The notes below the pieces were generated by a model that was given only the letters and a program-made list of their open reading frames with translations, ran no database searches and was not told where the DNA came from. Source: an uncultured Erysipelotrichaceae bacterium (GTDB lineage Bacteria; Bacillota_I; Bacilli_A; RFN20; CAG-826). Taken from it: 54,026 nt of DNA. Where the stretch lies: positions 1-54,026 of the forward strand of contig CADBUF010000027.1 of assembly GCA_902797795.1 (NCBI GenBank), given 5' to 3'. Position numbers and translations under genes: made by a program. Shown here piece by piece: positions 1-8,135 of this stretch. The first letter of the stretch is position 1. Each line of letters begins with the position of its first letter.

Positions 1-1
1 A

Positions 2-574
2 TACGCGGACAAAGGAAGATTTTATAGAGTTTTCCTAGTGAGAAACGATATTACTCTTAGTGACCTTGGTGAATTCATTGTTGAGATTTTTGGAGGAACA
101 ATGGAGCATTTCTTCCTCTACAAATTAAAAGACAAGCAATATGTTCATTCAAGTTGGCTTGATGGATATTATTCTCACCTCATTAAACAAGAAGCGTTTG
201 ATGACAAACTCATTTCCGATTTACCTGAATCTTTTGAATTTGATTATGACACTGGTGATGGTTGGGATTTCAAATGCAAGATTTATAAAAAAGTAGTGGT
301 CAAAGAATTTGAAGATGAAGATGACATTTGTTTTGGTTATGTCTTGGATGGCAAAGGTATGGGTATTTGGGAAGATAATATCCGTTCTCTTTATGCTTAT
401 TTAGAAGGAGAAATAGATAAAGAATATAACCAAATAGATGAAGAAAGAGGGATATATAAACCTTGGAATTTTGATATTGATAAATATTCTGAATTTGATG
501 ATCCAATTGATATTGAAGAACTTAATGACCTTGCGATGTATTTTGAACCGCTTGTTGAATATAATGTGGACTAA
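2..574 (+). CDS. pRiA4b ORF-3-like protein, 5' end outside window
   Basis: The frame is open from the first bases of the window, and the residues before the first in-window GTG (38) fit the family: an aromatic-R-V-x-L strand (FYRVFLV) followed by 'ITLSDLGEFIVEIFG'. The true start therefore lies upstream. The family hallmark is the acidic-aromatic stretch FEFDYDTGDGWDFKCKIYK in mid-protein. The C-terminal part is very acidic. The family (plasmid pRiA4b ORF-3/TnpR-associated) is frequent near mobile elements but its biochemical role is not established. Sure of the family, not of the function. Confidence 0.75.
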   Translation, partial: YADKGRFYRVFLVRNDITLSDLGEFIVEIFGGTMEHFFLYKLKDKQYVHSSWLDGYYSHLIKQEAFDDKLISDLPESFEFDYDTGDGWDFKCKIYKKVVVKEFEDEDDICFGYVLDGKGMGIWEDNIRSLYAYLEGEIDKEYNQIDEERGIYKPWNFDIDKYSEFDDPIDIEELNDLAMYFEPLVEYNVD

Positions 575-586
575 TGTTCACCCAGA

Positions 587-616
587 TTAACAGTTAACGA
601 GAAAAATAATTATAAT
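587..616 (+). promoter_or_regulatory. sigma-A-like promoter, leaderless type
   Basis: TTAACA (587-592), an 18-nt spacer and a perfect TATAAT (611-616). The start codon of the next gene is at 626, only 9 nt after the -10 box, so the transcript would begin at or next to the ATG. No Shine-Dalgarno site is present. Confidence 0.55.
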
Positions 617-625
617 GAAATCGGT

Positions 626-991
626 ATGAAAAAAGATAAAAACAAAGTAATTGTAATATCGGGATTTTCTTGTGTATTTTTATCAGCTACTTTTGCTATC
701 ATTTCTCTTCTTGGCATCTTTATTAAATATCCTTTTTGGATGTATATAGTTTTTCCTATTTTGGCTGTCGTCTTTTTTGTTTGTTGTATCGTGCTTACAC
801 CAAAGAAAAAAGTTGAACCAAAACCAGTAGTGATGGAAGAAAAGAAAAATATAGTTGTCACTCCTAAGAAAGTTAAAATTAAAAGAACAAAAGTCATTAA
901 AGAACCTTTTATAAGTGAAAAAGAGTTGATTGAATTAGAAGAAGAGGATGACGAAATGATGTTTATAGAAGAAGTCGTGGAGGATGACTAA
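626..991 (+). CDS. small two-TM membrane protein with acidic tail
   Basis: 121 residues. Two hydrophobic helices (about 8-32 and 40-58) are joined by a short loop and followed by a basic stretch (PKKKVEPKPV, KKVKIKRTKVIK) and a strongly acidic C-terminus (ELEEEDDE...EEVVEDD). I recognise no family. The topology suggests a membrane anchor with a charged cytoplasmic tail. It has its own promoter just upstream and is followed without a gap by the next gene, with which it is probably cotranscribed. Function unknown. Confidence 0.7.
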   Translation: MKKDKNKVIVISGFSCVFLSATFAIISLLGIFIKYPFWMYIVFPILAVVFFVCCIVLTPKKKVEPKPVVMEEKKNIVVTPKKVKIKRTKVIKEPFISEKELIELEEEDDEMMFIEEVVEDD

Positions 992-992
992 T

Positions 993-1973
993 ATGGATAA
1001 ATTTATTGATTTTGCTGATTATTTAAAACGTGATAAAAGAAATGATTTTTATATTTCTCTAAAAGAAATAGAAGAAATAATTGGTCAACCCCTTTGCCGC
1101 TCTGCTTATGTACATCCTACTTATTGGAGCACATCTGACACTCATAGATTTGCTCTAGTTATTGAGGATAGTGGTTTTAAAGTTCGTCCTGATTTAGTTA
1201 ATGAAAGAATTAGATTAATTAGAATTAGTAAGGCTGATGAATCGCTGGATGATGATTTGCTTGATGATGACTATGAATTTAAAAATTATTCCAAAAAACA
1301 TACAAAACCTTTAAAAGTTGATTTAACAAAACAGGTTGATAAGTTTATCAATGTATATTGGTCTGACCCTAATGGAAGATACTTATCTTATGACCACATT
1401 AGAAGAATATTTATTGAATATAGAAAAGATAAATCAAAGCTAGATTTATTAACTCTTAATTTATATGCTTATCTTGCTAGTTGGGGAATGTTAAGAAATT
1501 CATTTTTAATGCAAAAGGATTATAAATTTCTCACCCCAATAGTGGAGATATTATCAAGAGACAAATATGATCCAATATTAAACTATGAACCATTCAATGA
1601 CCCTGATAATAAACAACTTGATTTAATCCTAGCGGCGTATCATGAAATTAAATATTTCTTCATAGGTCAAACTTATTATGTTGAAGGTACCAGAACCAAG
1701 AAACGTATCGTTGATGTATCCGATACTCTTATCACCAAAATATTGCTGGGAACATTAGGCTGTGTAGTTGCGTTTGATACCTACGTAAGAAAAGGCTTAT
1801 CAAACTACAGATTAACACAAAAAGTTAATAAACAATCTTTGATTGAATTAAATAATTTTATTAGAGAAAACAAAGAAGAAGTTAAAGAAATCTTATCAAA
1901 ATTGAATGACTTATATACCCCAATGAAAGTAGCGGATATGTTCTTTTTTGAAGAAGGATTTTCTTTTGACTAA
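993..1973 (+). CDS. hypothetical protein with DUF7662-like N-terminus
   Basis: 326 residues. The start is the ATG at 993 rather than the one at 984, because GGAGG (979-983) sits 9 nt before 993 and directly abuts 984. The N-terminal 60 residues (ISLKEIEEIIG, AYVHPTYWS, GFKVRPDLVNERIRLIR) resemble the small DUF7662 fold. The rest carries the conserved-hypothetical signature 'NLYAYLASWGMLRNSFLMQKDYKF', seen in uncharacterised proteins of many Firmicutes genomes. No catalytic motif is visible. It overlaps no neighbour and ends before the promoter of the polysaccharide operon. Confidence 0.7.
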   Translation: MDKFIDFADYLKRDKRNDFYISLKEIEEIIGQPLCRSAYVHPTYWSTSDTHRFALVIEDSGFKVRPDLVNERIRLIRISKADESLDDDLLDDDYEFKNYSKKHTKPLKVDLTKQVDKFINVYWSDPNGRYLSYDHIRRIFIEYRKDKSKLDLLTLNLYAYLASWGMLRNSFLMQKDYKFLTPIVEILSRDKYDPILNYEPFNDPDNKQLDLILAAYHEIKYFFIGQTYYVEGTRTKKRIVDVSDTLITKILLGTLGCVVAFDTYVRKGLSNYRLTQKVNKQSLIELNNFIRENKEEVKEILSKLNDLYTPMKVADMFFFEEGFSFD

Positions 1974-2052
1974 TCCTTAATAAATAGATGCTTATTTTTT
2001 TAAAAAGTTTATCAAAATTTTGATTGTTTTTATTTCGGCTCTTAAGTTTTAC

Positions 2053-2081
2053 TTGTATGTGAACATTATTTACTATAAAAT
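2053..2081 (+). promoter_or_regulatory. probable promoter of the polysaccharide operon
   Basis: TTGTAT (2053-2058), 17-nt spacer, TAAAAT (2076-2081). It lies in the only sizeable gap before a long series of closely packed plus-strand polysaccharide genes starting at 2116. Match to consensus is moderate. Confidence 0.4.
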
Positions 2082-2115
2082 AATGAAAATTTATTTAGGA
2101 AAATAAGAAAACATC

Positions 2116-2724
2116 ATGAAAAGAAGTCAAAAAATCTATTTACCATTCAAATTCCTTATTGATTTTTTCGGAGCAATAGTTGGTATAGTTCTATGTTTTT
2201 TCTTTTTATGGTGGTGGATTTTTATTATTAATTTGTTTGTTACAAAAGGCCATCCATTTTTCTTGCAAGAAAGATATGGCAAAAACCAAAAAGTATTTAA
2301 AATGATTAAATTCAGATCAATGAAATTAGATGTAAACCCTAATCTCGCTCCAAGCGATATGGATGAAAAAACACAAAGAACTATGTACACAAAATTTGGT
2401 AAATTCTTACGTAGAACTTCTTTAGATGAAACTCCACAATTATTAAACATCTTAATTGGACAAATGGCGTTTATTGGTCCTCGACCAGGAAGCGCACACC
2501 ATGAAGAATTTCTAAGAGAGTGTAGATTGAAATATAATCCAAATGCTTTTGACGTTAAACCTGGTATCAGTGGATATGCGCAAATTAAAATGAAAAGGGA
2601 GCATGATCCAGAATTCAAAGCCTTTTGGGACCATAAGTATGTTGTTAGAATGAATTTTGTTTTCGATGCTGGCATTTTTGCTTATACATTTTTAAAACTG
2701 CTCGGTGCAGCGAAGGGCAGATAA
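2116..2724 (+). CDS. polyprenyl-phosphate sugar-1-phosphate transferase (initiating)
   Basis: 202 residues, the size of the minimal monotopic phosphoglycosyltransferase (Bac_transf) family. This enzyme would transfer a sugar 1-phosphate from a UDP-sugar to undecaprenyl phosphate at the membrane, the first committed step of repeat-unit assembly. Seen: N-terminal re-entrant/hydrophobic helix (about 15-42), KFRSMK (65-70), the Asp-Glu catalytic pair in TSLDETPQLLN (D104/E105) and GPRPG (121-125). It is the only initiating transferase in the window and is the first gene of the operon. The usual large N-terminal membrane domain of the WbaP type is absent. Sugar specificity cannot be read. Confidence 0.93.
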   Translation: MKRSQKIYLPFKFLIDFFGAIVGIVLCFFFLWWWIFIINLFVTKGHPFFLQERYGKNQKVFKMIKFRSMKLDVNPNLAPSDMDEKTQRTMYTKFGKFLRRTSLDETPQLLNILIGQMAFIGPRPGSAHHEEFLRECRLKYNPNAFDVKPGISGYAQIKMKREHDPEFKAFWDHKYVVRMNFVFDAGIFAYTFLKLLGAAKGR

Positions 2725-2725
2725 T

Positions 2726-3667
2726 ATGAAAAAATTTTTTCAAAAGCATTTTTTCTTCGTCAGGAATTGGTGGCACTCATTTTTGGTTTTTAAAAACAAA
2801 CTATATTTTAAAACCCACAAATCGTTAAAAAAGTGGTTTGAGAAGAAGTATAAAAAGAATTTTGGAAGAAAAATTGATTTTGATAATCCAAAACTGTTTA
2901 GCGAAAAGTTGTATCTACAAATGATGACATTTAATGACCCGTCAGGTAGTACAATGGTTGATAAAATTGCGGTTAAGGAATATTTGATTAAGCAAGGTTT
3001 TTCCAAGTACGTTACTCCAAATTACGCTTGCTTTGACAGCGAGAAGGATATTGATTTTACTAATCTTCCAAACGAATTTGTTATCAAATGCAATCATGAT
3101 TCTGGATCGACATATTTGGTTAACAAGGAATTGAAATTAATTAAAGACAGAGATGGAAGAAACTATTCGTTCAAAAAAATGAAAAAATATCTTCGCATTG
3201 CTTTAAAAACATCTATGTATTTTCAAGGATTTGAAGGTCAATATAAAGATGTTAAGCCTAGACTATTAACAGAAGAATTAATCAAAACCGATAAGAATGA
3301 ATTTTTGGCAGATTATAAAATCTTCTGTAATTATGGCAAACCTGTTTTTATTTATATTGTTGCCGGAAGATCTAAGAATGGCGAAAAAACAATCTTTGTT
3401 AACGAAAAGTTTGAATTAATTTTTACAAATTCAGAAGAATATAAAGATAATTATAAACAATTTAAGCCTGAACGCTTAGACGAGATGCTTGAATTCGCTT
3501 CATCAATTTCAAAAAAATACAGAATTGCTAGAGTTGATTTATATCACACAAAAAGTCTTGGCATCAGGTTTGGAGAGATTGCCTTCTCTCATTATGGGGG
3601 CACTAATACCGGGGCAAGCTATCCAGATTACGACAATGATTTGAAAATTGGAGGAATGTTTGAATAA
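2726..3667 (+). CDS. TupA-like ATP-grasp protein
   Basis: 313 residues. Start ATG 2726 is chosen over GTG 2705 because AAGGG (2713-2717) precedes it by 8 nt and the GTG start would run into the upstream gene. The family (ATPgrasp_TupA, named for teichuronopeptide synthesis) includes ATP-dependent carboxylate-amine ligases acting on cell-surface polymers. Seen: family opening 'FDNPKLFSEKLYLQMM', ATP-binding strand 'NEFVIKCNHDSGSTYLV', 'LTEELI...DYKIFC', and the metal-binding end 'ARVDLYHT...FGEIAFSHYGG'. Probably decorates the polymer or its precursor with an amino-acid-like group (inference). Two more members lie at 41311 and 42273. Confidence 0.85.
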   Translation: MKKFFQKHFFFVRNWWHSFLVFKNKLYFKTHKSLKKWFEKKYKKNFGRKIDFDNPKLFSEKLYLQMMTFNDPSGSTMVDKIAVKEYLIKQGFSKYVTPNYACFDSEKDIDFTNLPNEFVIKCNHDSGSTYLVNKELKLIKDRDGRNYSFKKMKKYLRIALKTSMYFQGFEGQYKDVKPRLLTEELIKTDKNEFLADYKIFCNYGKPVFIYIVAGRSKNGEKTIFVNEKFELIFTNSEEYKDNYKQFKPERLDEMLEFASSISKKYRIARVDLYHTKSLGIRFGEIAFSHYGGTNTGASYPDYDNDLKIGGMFE

Positions 3668-3683
3668 GCATTAAACATCTAAT

Positions 3684-4994
3684 ATGAAAAATTTTGAAAA
3701 TTTGATAAATAAAAAAAGCAAACTTGCTGTAATCGGATTAGGTTATGTAGGAATGCCAATAGCTATTCAATTTGCTAAAAAGGTTAGTGTTATTGGATTT
3801 GATGTTAATTCTTTCAAGATTGATGAATATAAAAAAGGACATGACGTTACTGGTGAAGCTGGTGATGATGAACTCAAAAAAACATCAATGCTCTTCACTG
3901 ATAAGGAGTCTGATTTAAAAGATGTTAATTTTTATATCGTTGCGGTTCCTACCCCTGTTAATCTAGACAAGACTCCAGATTTGACCCCTGTTGTTGGCGC
4001 TAGTGAAGTTGTAGGAAGGAACATTGAAAAGGGCTCTATTGTTGTTTTTGAATCCACCGTTTATCCTGGTGTTACAGAAGATGTCTGTGTCCCTATTATT
4101 GAAAAGATTTCTGGACTTAAAGCTGGCAAGGACTGGTGGATTGGCTATTCTCCAGAAAGAATTAATCCTGCTGACAAAGTTCATAGATTATGGAACATTA
4201 AAAAGATTGTTTCTGGAATGGATAAAGAATCGTGTGATGAAATCGCTAAAGTTTATGAATTAGTAGTGGAAGTAGGTGTTCATAAAGTTTCAACAATTAA
4301 AACAGCCGAGGCTGTTAAAGTTGTAGAAAATTCTCAACGAGATATTAATATTGCCTTCATGAACGAACTTGCCATGGTATTTGACCGCATGGGAATTGAC
4401 ACTATGGAAGTGGTGGAAGGCATGAACACTAAGTGGAATGCTCTTGGCTTTACCCCTGGATTAGTTGGCGGGCATTGTATCGGTGTTGATCCATATTATT
4501 TTACATATGAAGCCGAAAAATTAGGGTATCATTCGCAAATCATTTTATCTGGTAGAAAAGTTAATGATGATATGGGCAATTTCATTGCTACTTCTTCCGT
4601 TAAACAAATGATGAAAGCTGGTATTGATACATCTAAAGCTAAAGTGCTCATTCTTGGTGCTACATTCAAAGAAAACTGTCCTGATATCAGAAATTCAAAA
4701 GTTTTTGATATTTATCGCGGATTAAAAGATTTTGGAATTACTCCATTTGTTTTTGATGACAACGCTATCGATTTAGAAATTGAAAAGGAATATGGCATTA
4801 AACCAATTCATAAAGATCAATTAAAAGATTTTGATTGTGTCATTATTGCCGTCGCACATAAATCATTTGCCAATATTAATATTGATAGTCTTTTCAAAGA
4901 CGTAGTTAATAGCAAAAAAGTCATAATTGATGTAAAGAGTTATTTGAATAAAGAGTTCTATCTTAACAAAGGATATTCTCTTTGGAGATTATAA
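3684..4994 (+). CDS. UDP-N-acetylhexosamine 6-dehydrogenase, TviB/WbpO type
   Basis: 436 residues, normal family length. Oxidises the C6 hydroxyl of a UDP-hexose to a uronate with NAD+ in two steps. Seen: Rossmann motif GLGYVG (18-23), 'VTGEAGDDEL', 'YIVAVPTPVN', 'FESTVYPGVTEDVC', 'YSPERINP' and the active-site Cys265 in GGHCIGVDPYY. The motif set matches the TviB/WbpO/CapL branch (UDP-GlcNAc or UDP-GalNAc dehydrogenases) better than UDP-glucose dehydrogenase. It supplies a uronic-acid donor to the glycosyltransferases that follow. Its stop codon overlaps the next start (TAATG). Confidence 0.9.
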   Translation: MKNFENLINKKSKLAVIGLGYVGMPIAIQFAKKVSVIGFDVNSFKIDEYKKGHDVTGEAGDDELKKTSMLFTDKESDLKDVNFYIVAVPTPVNLDKTPDLTPVVGASEVVGRNIEKGSIVVFESTVYPGVTEDVCVPIIEKISGLKAGKDWWIGYSPERINPADKVHRLWNIKKIVSGMDKESCDEIAKVYELVVEVGVHKVSTIKTAEAVKVVENSQRDINIAFMNELAMVFDRMGIDTMEVVEGMNTKWNALGFTPGLVGGHCIGVDPYYFTYEAEKLGYHSQIILSGRKVNDDMGNFIATSSVKQMMKAGIDTSKAKVLILGATFKENCPDIRNSKVFDIYRGLKDFGITPFVFDDNAIDLEIEKEYGIKPIHKDQLKDFDCVIIAVAHKSFANINIDSLFKDVVNSKKVIIDVKSYLNKEFYLNKGYSLWRL

Positions 4995-5896
4995 TGCCGG
5001 TTGTTGTTTCAATAATAATACCTACATATAAGCGCAAAAAGGCAGTTTTAAAAAGAGCTGTTTTTTCTGCTTTGAATCAAGATTATAAAGATATAGAGGT
5101 TGTTGTTGTTGATGATAACTATGGAAATGAATTAAACGATTTTAGAAAAACAACAATTGAGCTAATTAAAGAAATCGAGAAAACCGATAAAAGAATAAAA
5201 TTGGTTTTAAACGAAATGAATCTTGGTGGGGCTCTATCAAGAAATGAGGGAGTCAAAAATTGTTCTGGGACTTATGTTTCTTTTTTGGATGATGATGATG
5301 AATATTTACCAAAAAAAGTCTCACATCAATTAACGTTTATGCTCGATAAAGGTGTGAATGTGTCATTCACTGATTTGAGCATTTATAACGAAAAGAACAA
5401 ATTGATTGATAGAAGAAATAGAAGTGAATTGACTTCTATGGATAAAGACTATCTTCTTAAATATCACATTATTAAAAATCTTACTGGGACAGAAACATTT
5501 ATGATTGAGAAATCAATTTTTGAAAAAGCAAATGGTTTTGATAATGTTAAGGTTGGCCATGAATTTTATTTAATATATAAACTTCTACAATTGCCTGAAT
5601 CATCTTTTGCATATTATCCTTTTGATGACATTAAAGCATATAGAACATCTGAAGAATCAATATCTAATGGGCCAAACAAAATTGCTGGCGAAAAGGCAAA
5701 TTATAAATTTAAGAAGCAGTTTTTTAAAAAACTTTCTCTATCTGAAAGAAGATATTTGAAGTGTAGATATAGAGCGGTTCTTTCCGTTTCTTACAAACGA
5801 AGAAAGAATTATTTCCTTTTTATCTTTTATTTAATGTTTGCTTTTGCTACTGACCCTATCATTTCTATAAAAGAAGCTTTTAAACATAAAAAATAA
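4994..5896 (+). CDS. glycosyltransferase family 2
   Basis: 300 residues. Start ATG 4994 (TAATG overlap with the previous stop) has GGAG at 4984-4987, 6 nt upstream; the TTG at 4982 is less likely. GT-A fold, cytoplasmic: 'VSIIIPTYKRKKAVLKRAV' at the N-terminus, 'EVVVVDDN', 'LGGALSRNEGV', and an Asp-rich metal/nucleotide-binding motif 'SFLDDDDEYL' (expanded DXD). A C-terminal hydrophobic segment (YFLFIFYLMFAFATDP) may associate with the membrane. Acceptor and donor are not predictable. The DDDDE version of the motif is typical of GT2 enzymes in capsule loci. Confidence 0.88.
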   Translation: MPVVVSIIIPTYKRKKAVLKRAVFSALNQDYKDIEVVVVDDNYGNELNDFRKTTIELIKEIEKTDKRIKLVLNEMNLGGALSRNEGVKNCSGTYVSFLDDDDEYLPKKVSHQLTFMLDKGVNVSFTDLSIYNEKNKLIDRRNRSELTSMDKDYLLKYHIIKNLTGTETFMIEKSIFEKANGFDNVKVGHEFYLIYKLLQLPESSFAYYPFDDIKAYRTSEESISNGPNKIAGEKANYKFKKQFFKKLSLSERRYLKCRYRAVLSVSYKRRKNYFLFIFYLMFAFATDPIISIKEAFKHKK

Positions 5897-5900
5897 ATCT

Positions 5901-6851
5901 ATGAAAAAAATATTAACGATTATAATTCCTTCATATAACATATCGAGATATATTGACTCAATAATGCCACATTATCTTTGTGAACCTTTGTTTGATAAAG
6001 TTAATTTGCTATTCATTGATGATGGTGCAACAGATAACACTGTAGAGTTATTAAAACCATTTTCAAAGAAATATCCAAATTATATCGCGATAATAAATAA
6101 ACCTAATGGCGGGCATGGTTCTGTCATAAATTATGGTGTTAACATTGCTAAAACTAAATATTTTAAGGTTGTTGATGGAGATGACTGGGTTGACCCAAAA
6201 GAATTATTGAGATTATGTGAATATTTAGATAATTGTGATGATGATTTAATCGTTTCTGATTTCATGTATGAATTTTCTGATAGATCATCGTTGTCTTTGG
6301 GATTTGATGAAAAACGACAATTCAAATATAAAATCCATCTACATAACGCAACTTTCAAAACAGGTATCTGGAAGGCAAACAACATTAAAGTAAGGGAAAA
6401 AGTGTTTTACGAAGATTCACAATATGTGCTTTTCCCATTAGAGTTTATAAAGAAAATAAGCTATTTTAAGGCCACAATTTACCATTATCGTTGTGATAAT
6501 CCAAACCAAAGTGTTAATCCAATGCAACAACTTAAACATAAGGACGATTATATTATTGTTACTAAAGATTTATGCGATTATTTGATGCGCATTTGGCCAA
6601 ATCAACAAATTGATCAAAAAATAAAAGAATATATTTTAGACAATACATCAAGAATCCTTTTTGGTGGATATGAAATTTGTTCATCTAAAGGCTTATCTTT
6701 TTCTGAATCGGTAAAACTTTGTAAAGAAATGGATAGCATTTTCAAAAAATATCCACTTGTTTTTAAGCAAATGAAAAAGCGATATAAAAAATATAGATAT
6801 TTATCCTTTATGAATTATTTGGGGCTAAGAATCTATTTAAAAAACAATTAG
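5901..6851 (+). CDS. glycosyltransferase family 2
   Basis: 316 residues, starting 4 nt after the previous stop. GT-A family 2 motifs are clear: 'LTIIIPSYNISRYI', 'VNLLFIDDGATDNTVELL', 'NKPNGGHGSVINYGV' and the catalytic DXD in 'KVVDGDDWV'. The NGGHGSVINYG variant is common in a Firmicutes subgroup in EPS/teichoic loci. Its 3' end overlaps the 3' end of the minus-strand gene by 4 nt (6848-6851), so the two genes converge without a terminator between them. Donor and acceptor unknown. Confidence 0.88.
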   Translation: MKKILTIIIPSYNISRYIDSIMPHYLCEPLFDKVNLLFIDDGATDNTVELLKPFSKKYPNYIAIINKPNGGHGSVINYGVNIAKTKYFKVVDGDDWVDPKELLRLCEYLDNCDDDLIVSDFMYEFSDRSSLSLGFDEKRQFKYKIHLHNATFKTGIWKANNIKVREKVFYEDSQYVLFPLEFIKKISYFKATIYHYRCDNPNQSVNPMQQLKHKDDYIIVTKDLCDYLMRIWPNQQIDQKIKEYILDNTSRILFGGYEICSSKGLSFSESVKLCKEMDSIFKKYPLVFKQMKKRYKKYRYLSFMNYLGLRIYLKNN

Positions 6852-8092
6852 TTCTTCTTTAAGATTTTTGCAATATACCACTTGATTCCAATTCTTGAAA
6901 AACAATTTGGCAAGTGTAAAATCAATCTAATGTTTCTCATAATTACCACAAACAATTTGTTGTTAACAAAATAATTTTTCTTGTGTGTAATTTTTTTATG
7001 ATTGTCGTTTTCTAAATCATTCAACAATGAAATCCAACTATCATAAAAAGTGTCTGGTTGAAACGATTTAAAATAACCCAAAGACTCTTCGTTTATTACA
7101 AGTGAGTCTTTATTTTTAAGTATTTTGTTTATATATCTTTTAGCACCAAACTTACTTCTAAATAAGAAACCAGTTTTTTTATTAACTACATCACAATAAC
7201 CAGTTGATTTAGGACACACTACAGGAACACCATTACCGATAGAATCGGTTGCCGCAATACAAAATGTTTCAATAGGATTCATAAAAACCGTAACTTTGGC
7301 TCTTGAAATTTTTTGTGACATATCACCTTTAACTAAACCAGCGAATTCGACAGTGCCAAAAAGATTGTTTTTAAGAATTGGCTTTAAAAATTTAACTTCG
7401 AATTTTTCCTCTGCTAATCTATAAGCGCCAAATTTTTTGCCCTTTCCGTATAGGTCCCCAGAGCCAAGCACAAGTAGTTTTGCGTCTGGGTTCTTTTTAA
7501 TTATTTTTGGCCAAATAGCAGTTAGCTTATCAAACATTTTATATGGTGATAAATCACCAATAAAGGCAACGATGTTCTCTTTTTTTGCTTTGTCATTAAT
7601 GACTCTTTTGCTTGGTATTGCGTTAAAAATAACAGCGCCTTTTTTAGATATGTCGTGATCATAATAGAAATCAGCTGCTTCTTGAGAGACAAACACGACT
7701 TTTTTAACTTTGCTGTTCTTCGCAATTAAAGTTGCAGATTTGTAATCAATAAAGTTGTGAACCCAATAAATAATTTTTGTTTCTTTAAGCTTGTCTATTG
7801 ATTTTAATCCATCGTTTGCTCTTAAAATAATGTATTTTGATTTGTTACGATTACAATAGTCAAACGCAGACTCAATATTATCCACAAACTCATATTTTAT
7901 TTCATAACTGAACTGTTGCTTGTGGGTGAGTAATAAAGTAAAAGGAATGTTATTTTTTGAAAACAATTCACACAACAAAAACATTTCGTATTGGGTTCCA
8001 CCCATTCCTGGATTTGCTTCTATTAGACTAGGCATAACCATGTTGGTTGTCCCATAATTGTTTATATAAATACAAATGCGTGATTTTTCCAT
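6848..8092 (-). CDS. glycosyltransferase family 4, antisense to the operon
   Basis: 414 residues. N-terminal acceptor domain with the GT4-type glycine motif 'NPGMGGTQYEMFLLC', then the C-terminal donor domain 'NIVAFIGDLSPYKMFDKL', 'KLLVLGSG', and the E-x7-E region 'NPIETFCIAATDSIGNGVPVV', which retains the first Glu while the second acidic position reads Asp. It is the only minus-strand gene within the polysaccharide block, converges with the upstream GT2 gene and diverges from the next GT4 gene across a 43-bp gap. It needs its own promoter, so its expression can be set independently. Probably recruited as a single-gene insertion; specificity unknown. Confidence 0.85.
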   Translation of the reverse strand: MEKSRICIYINNYGTTNMVMPSLIEANPGMGGTQYEMFLLCELFSKNNIPFTLLLTHKQQFSYEIKYEFVDNIESAFDYCNRNKSKYIILRANDGLKSIDKLKETKIIYWVHNFIDYKSATLIAKNSKVKKVVFVSQEAADFYYDHDISKKGAVIFNAIPSKRVINDKAKKENIVAFIGDLSPYKMFDKLTAIWPKIIKKNPDAKLLVLGSGDLYGKGKKFGAYRLAEEKFEVKFLKPILKNNLFGTVEFAGLVKGDMSQKISRAKVTVFMNPIETFCIAATDSIGNGVPVVCPKSTGYCDVVNKKTGFLFRSKFGAKRYINKILKNKDSLVINEESLGYFKSFQPDTFYDSWISLLNDLENDNHKKITHKKNYFVNNKLFVVIMRNIRLILHLPNCFSRIGIKWYIAKILKKN

Positions 8093-8135
8093 TTTTGCAT
8101 TCCGACTAATAATAGTATATATTATTATAAATCAC
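8093..8135. promoter_or_regulatory. short divergent promoter region
   Basis: The 43-bp AT-rich gap between two divergent GT4 genes. On the plus strand, TTGCAT (8095-8100), 17 nt, TATATT (8118-8123) can be proposed. The reverse strand carries TATTAT-like -10 candidates. The segment contains overlapping TAATAATA/TATTATTA half-sites. Both transcripts must be initiated in or beside these few bases. Confidence 0.4.

Noticed and set aside
8076-8135. N-terminal extension of the GT4 gene that starts at 8136
   Set aside because: It would overlap the divergent gene's start and covers the only promoter region; the added residues are not GT4-like.
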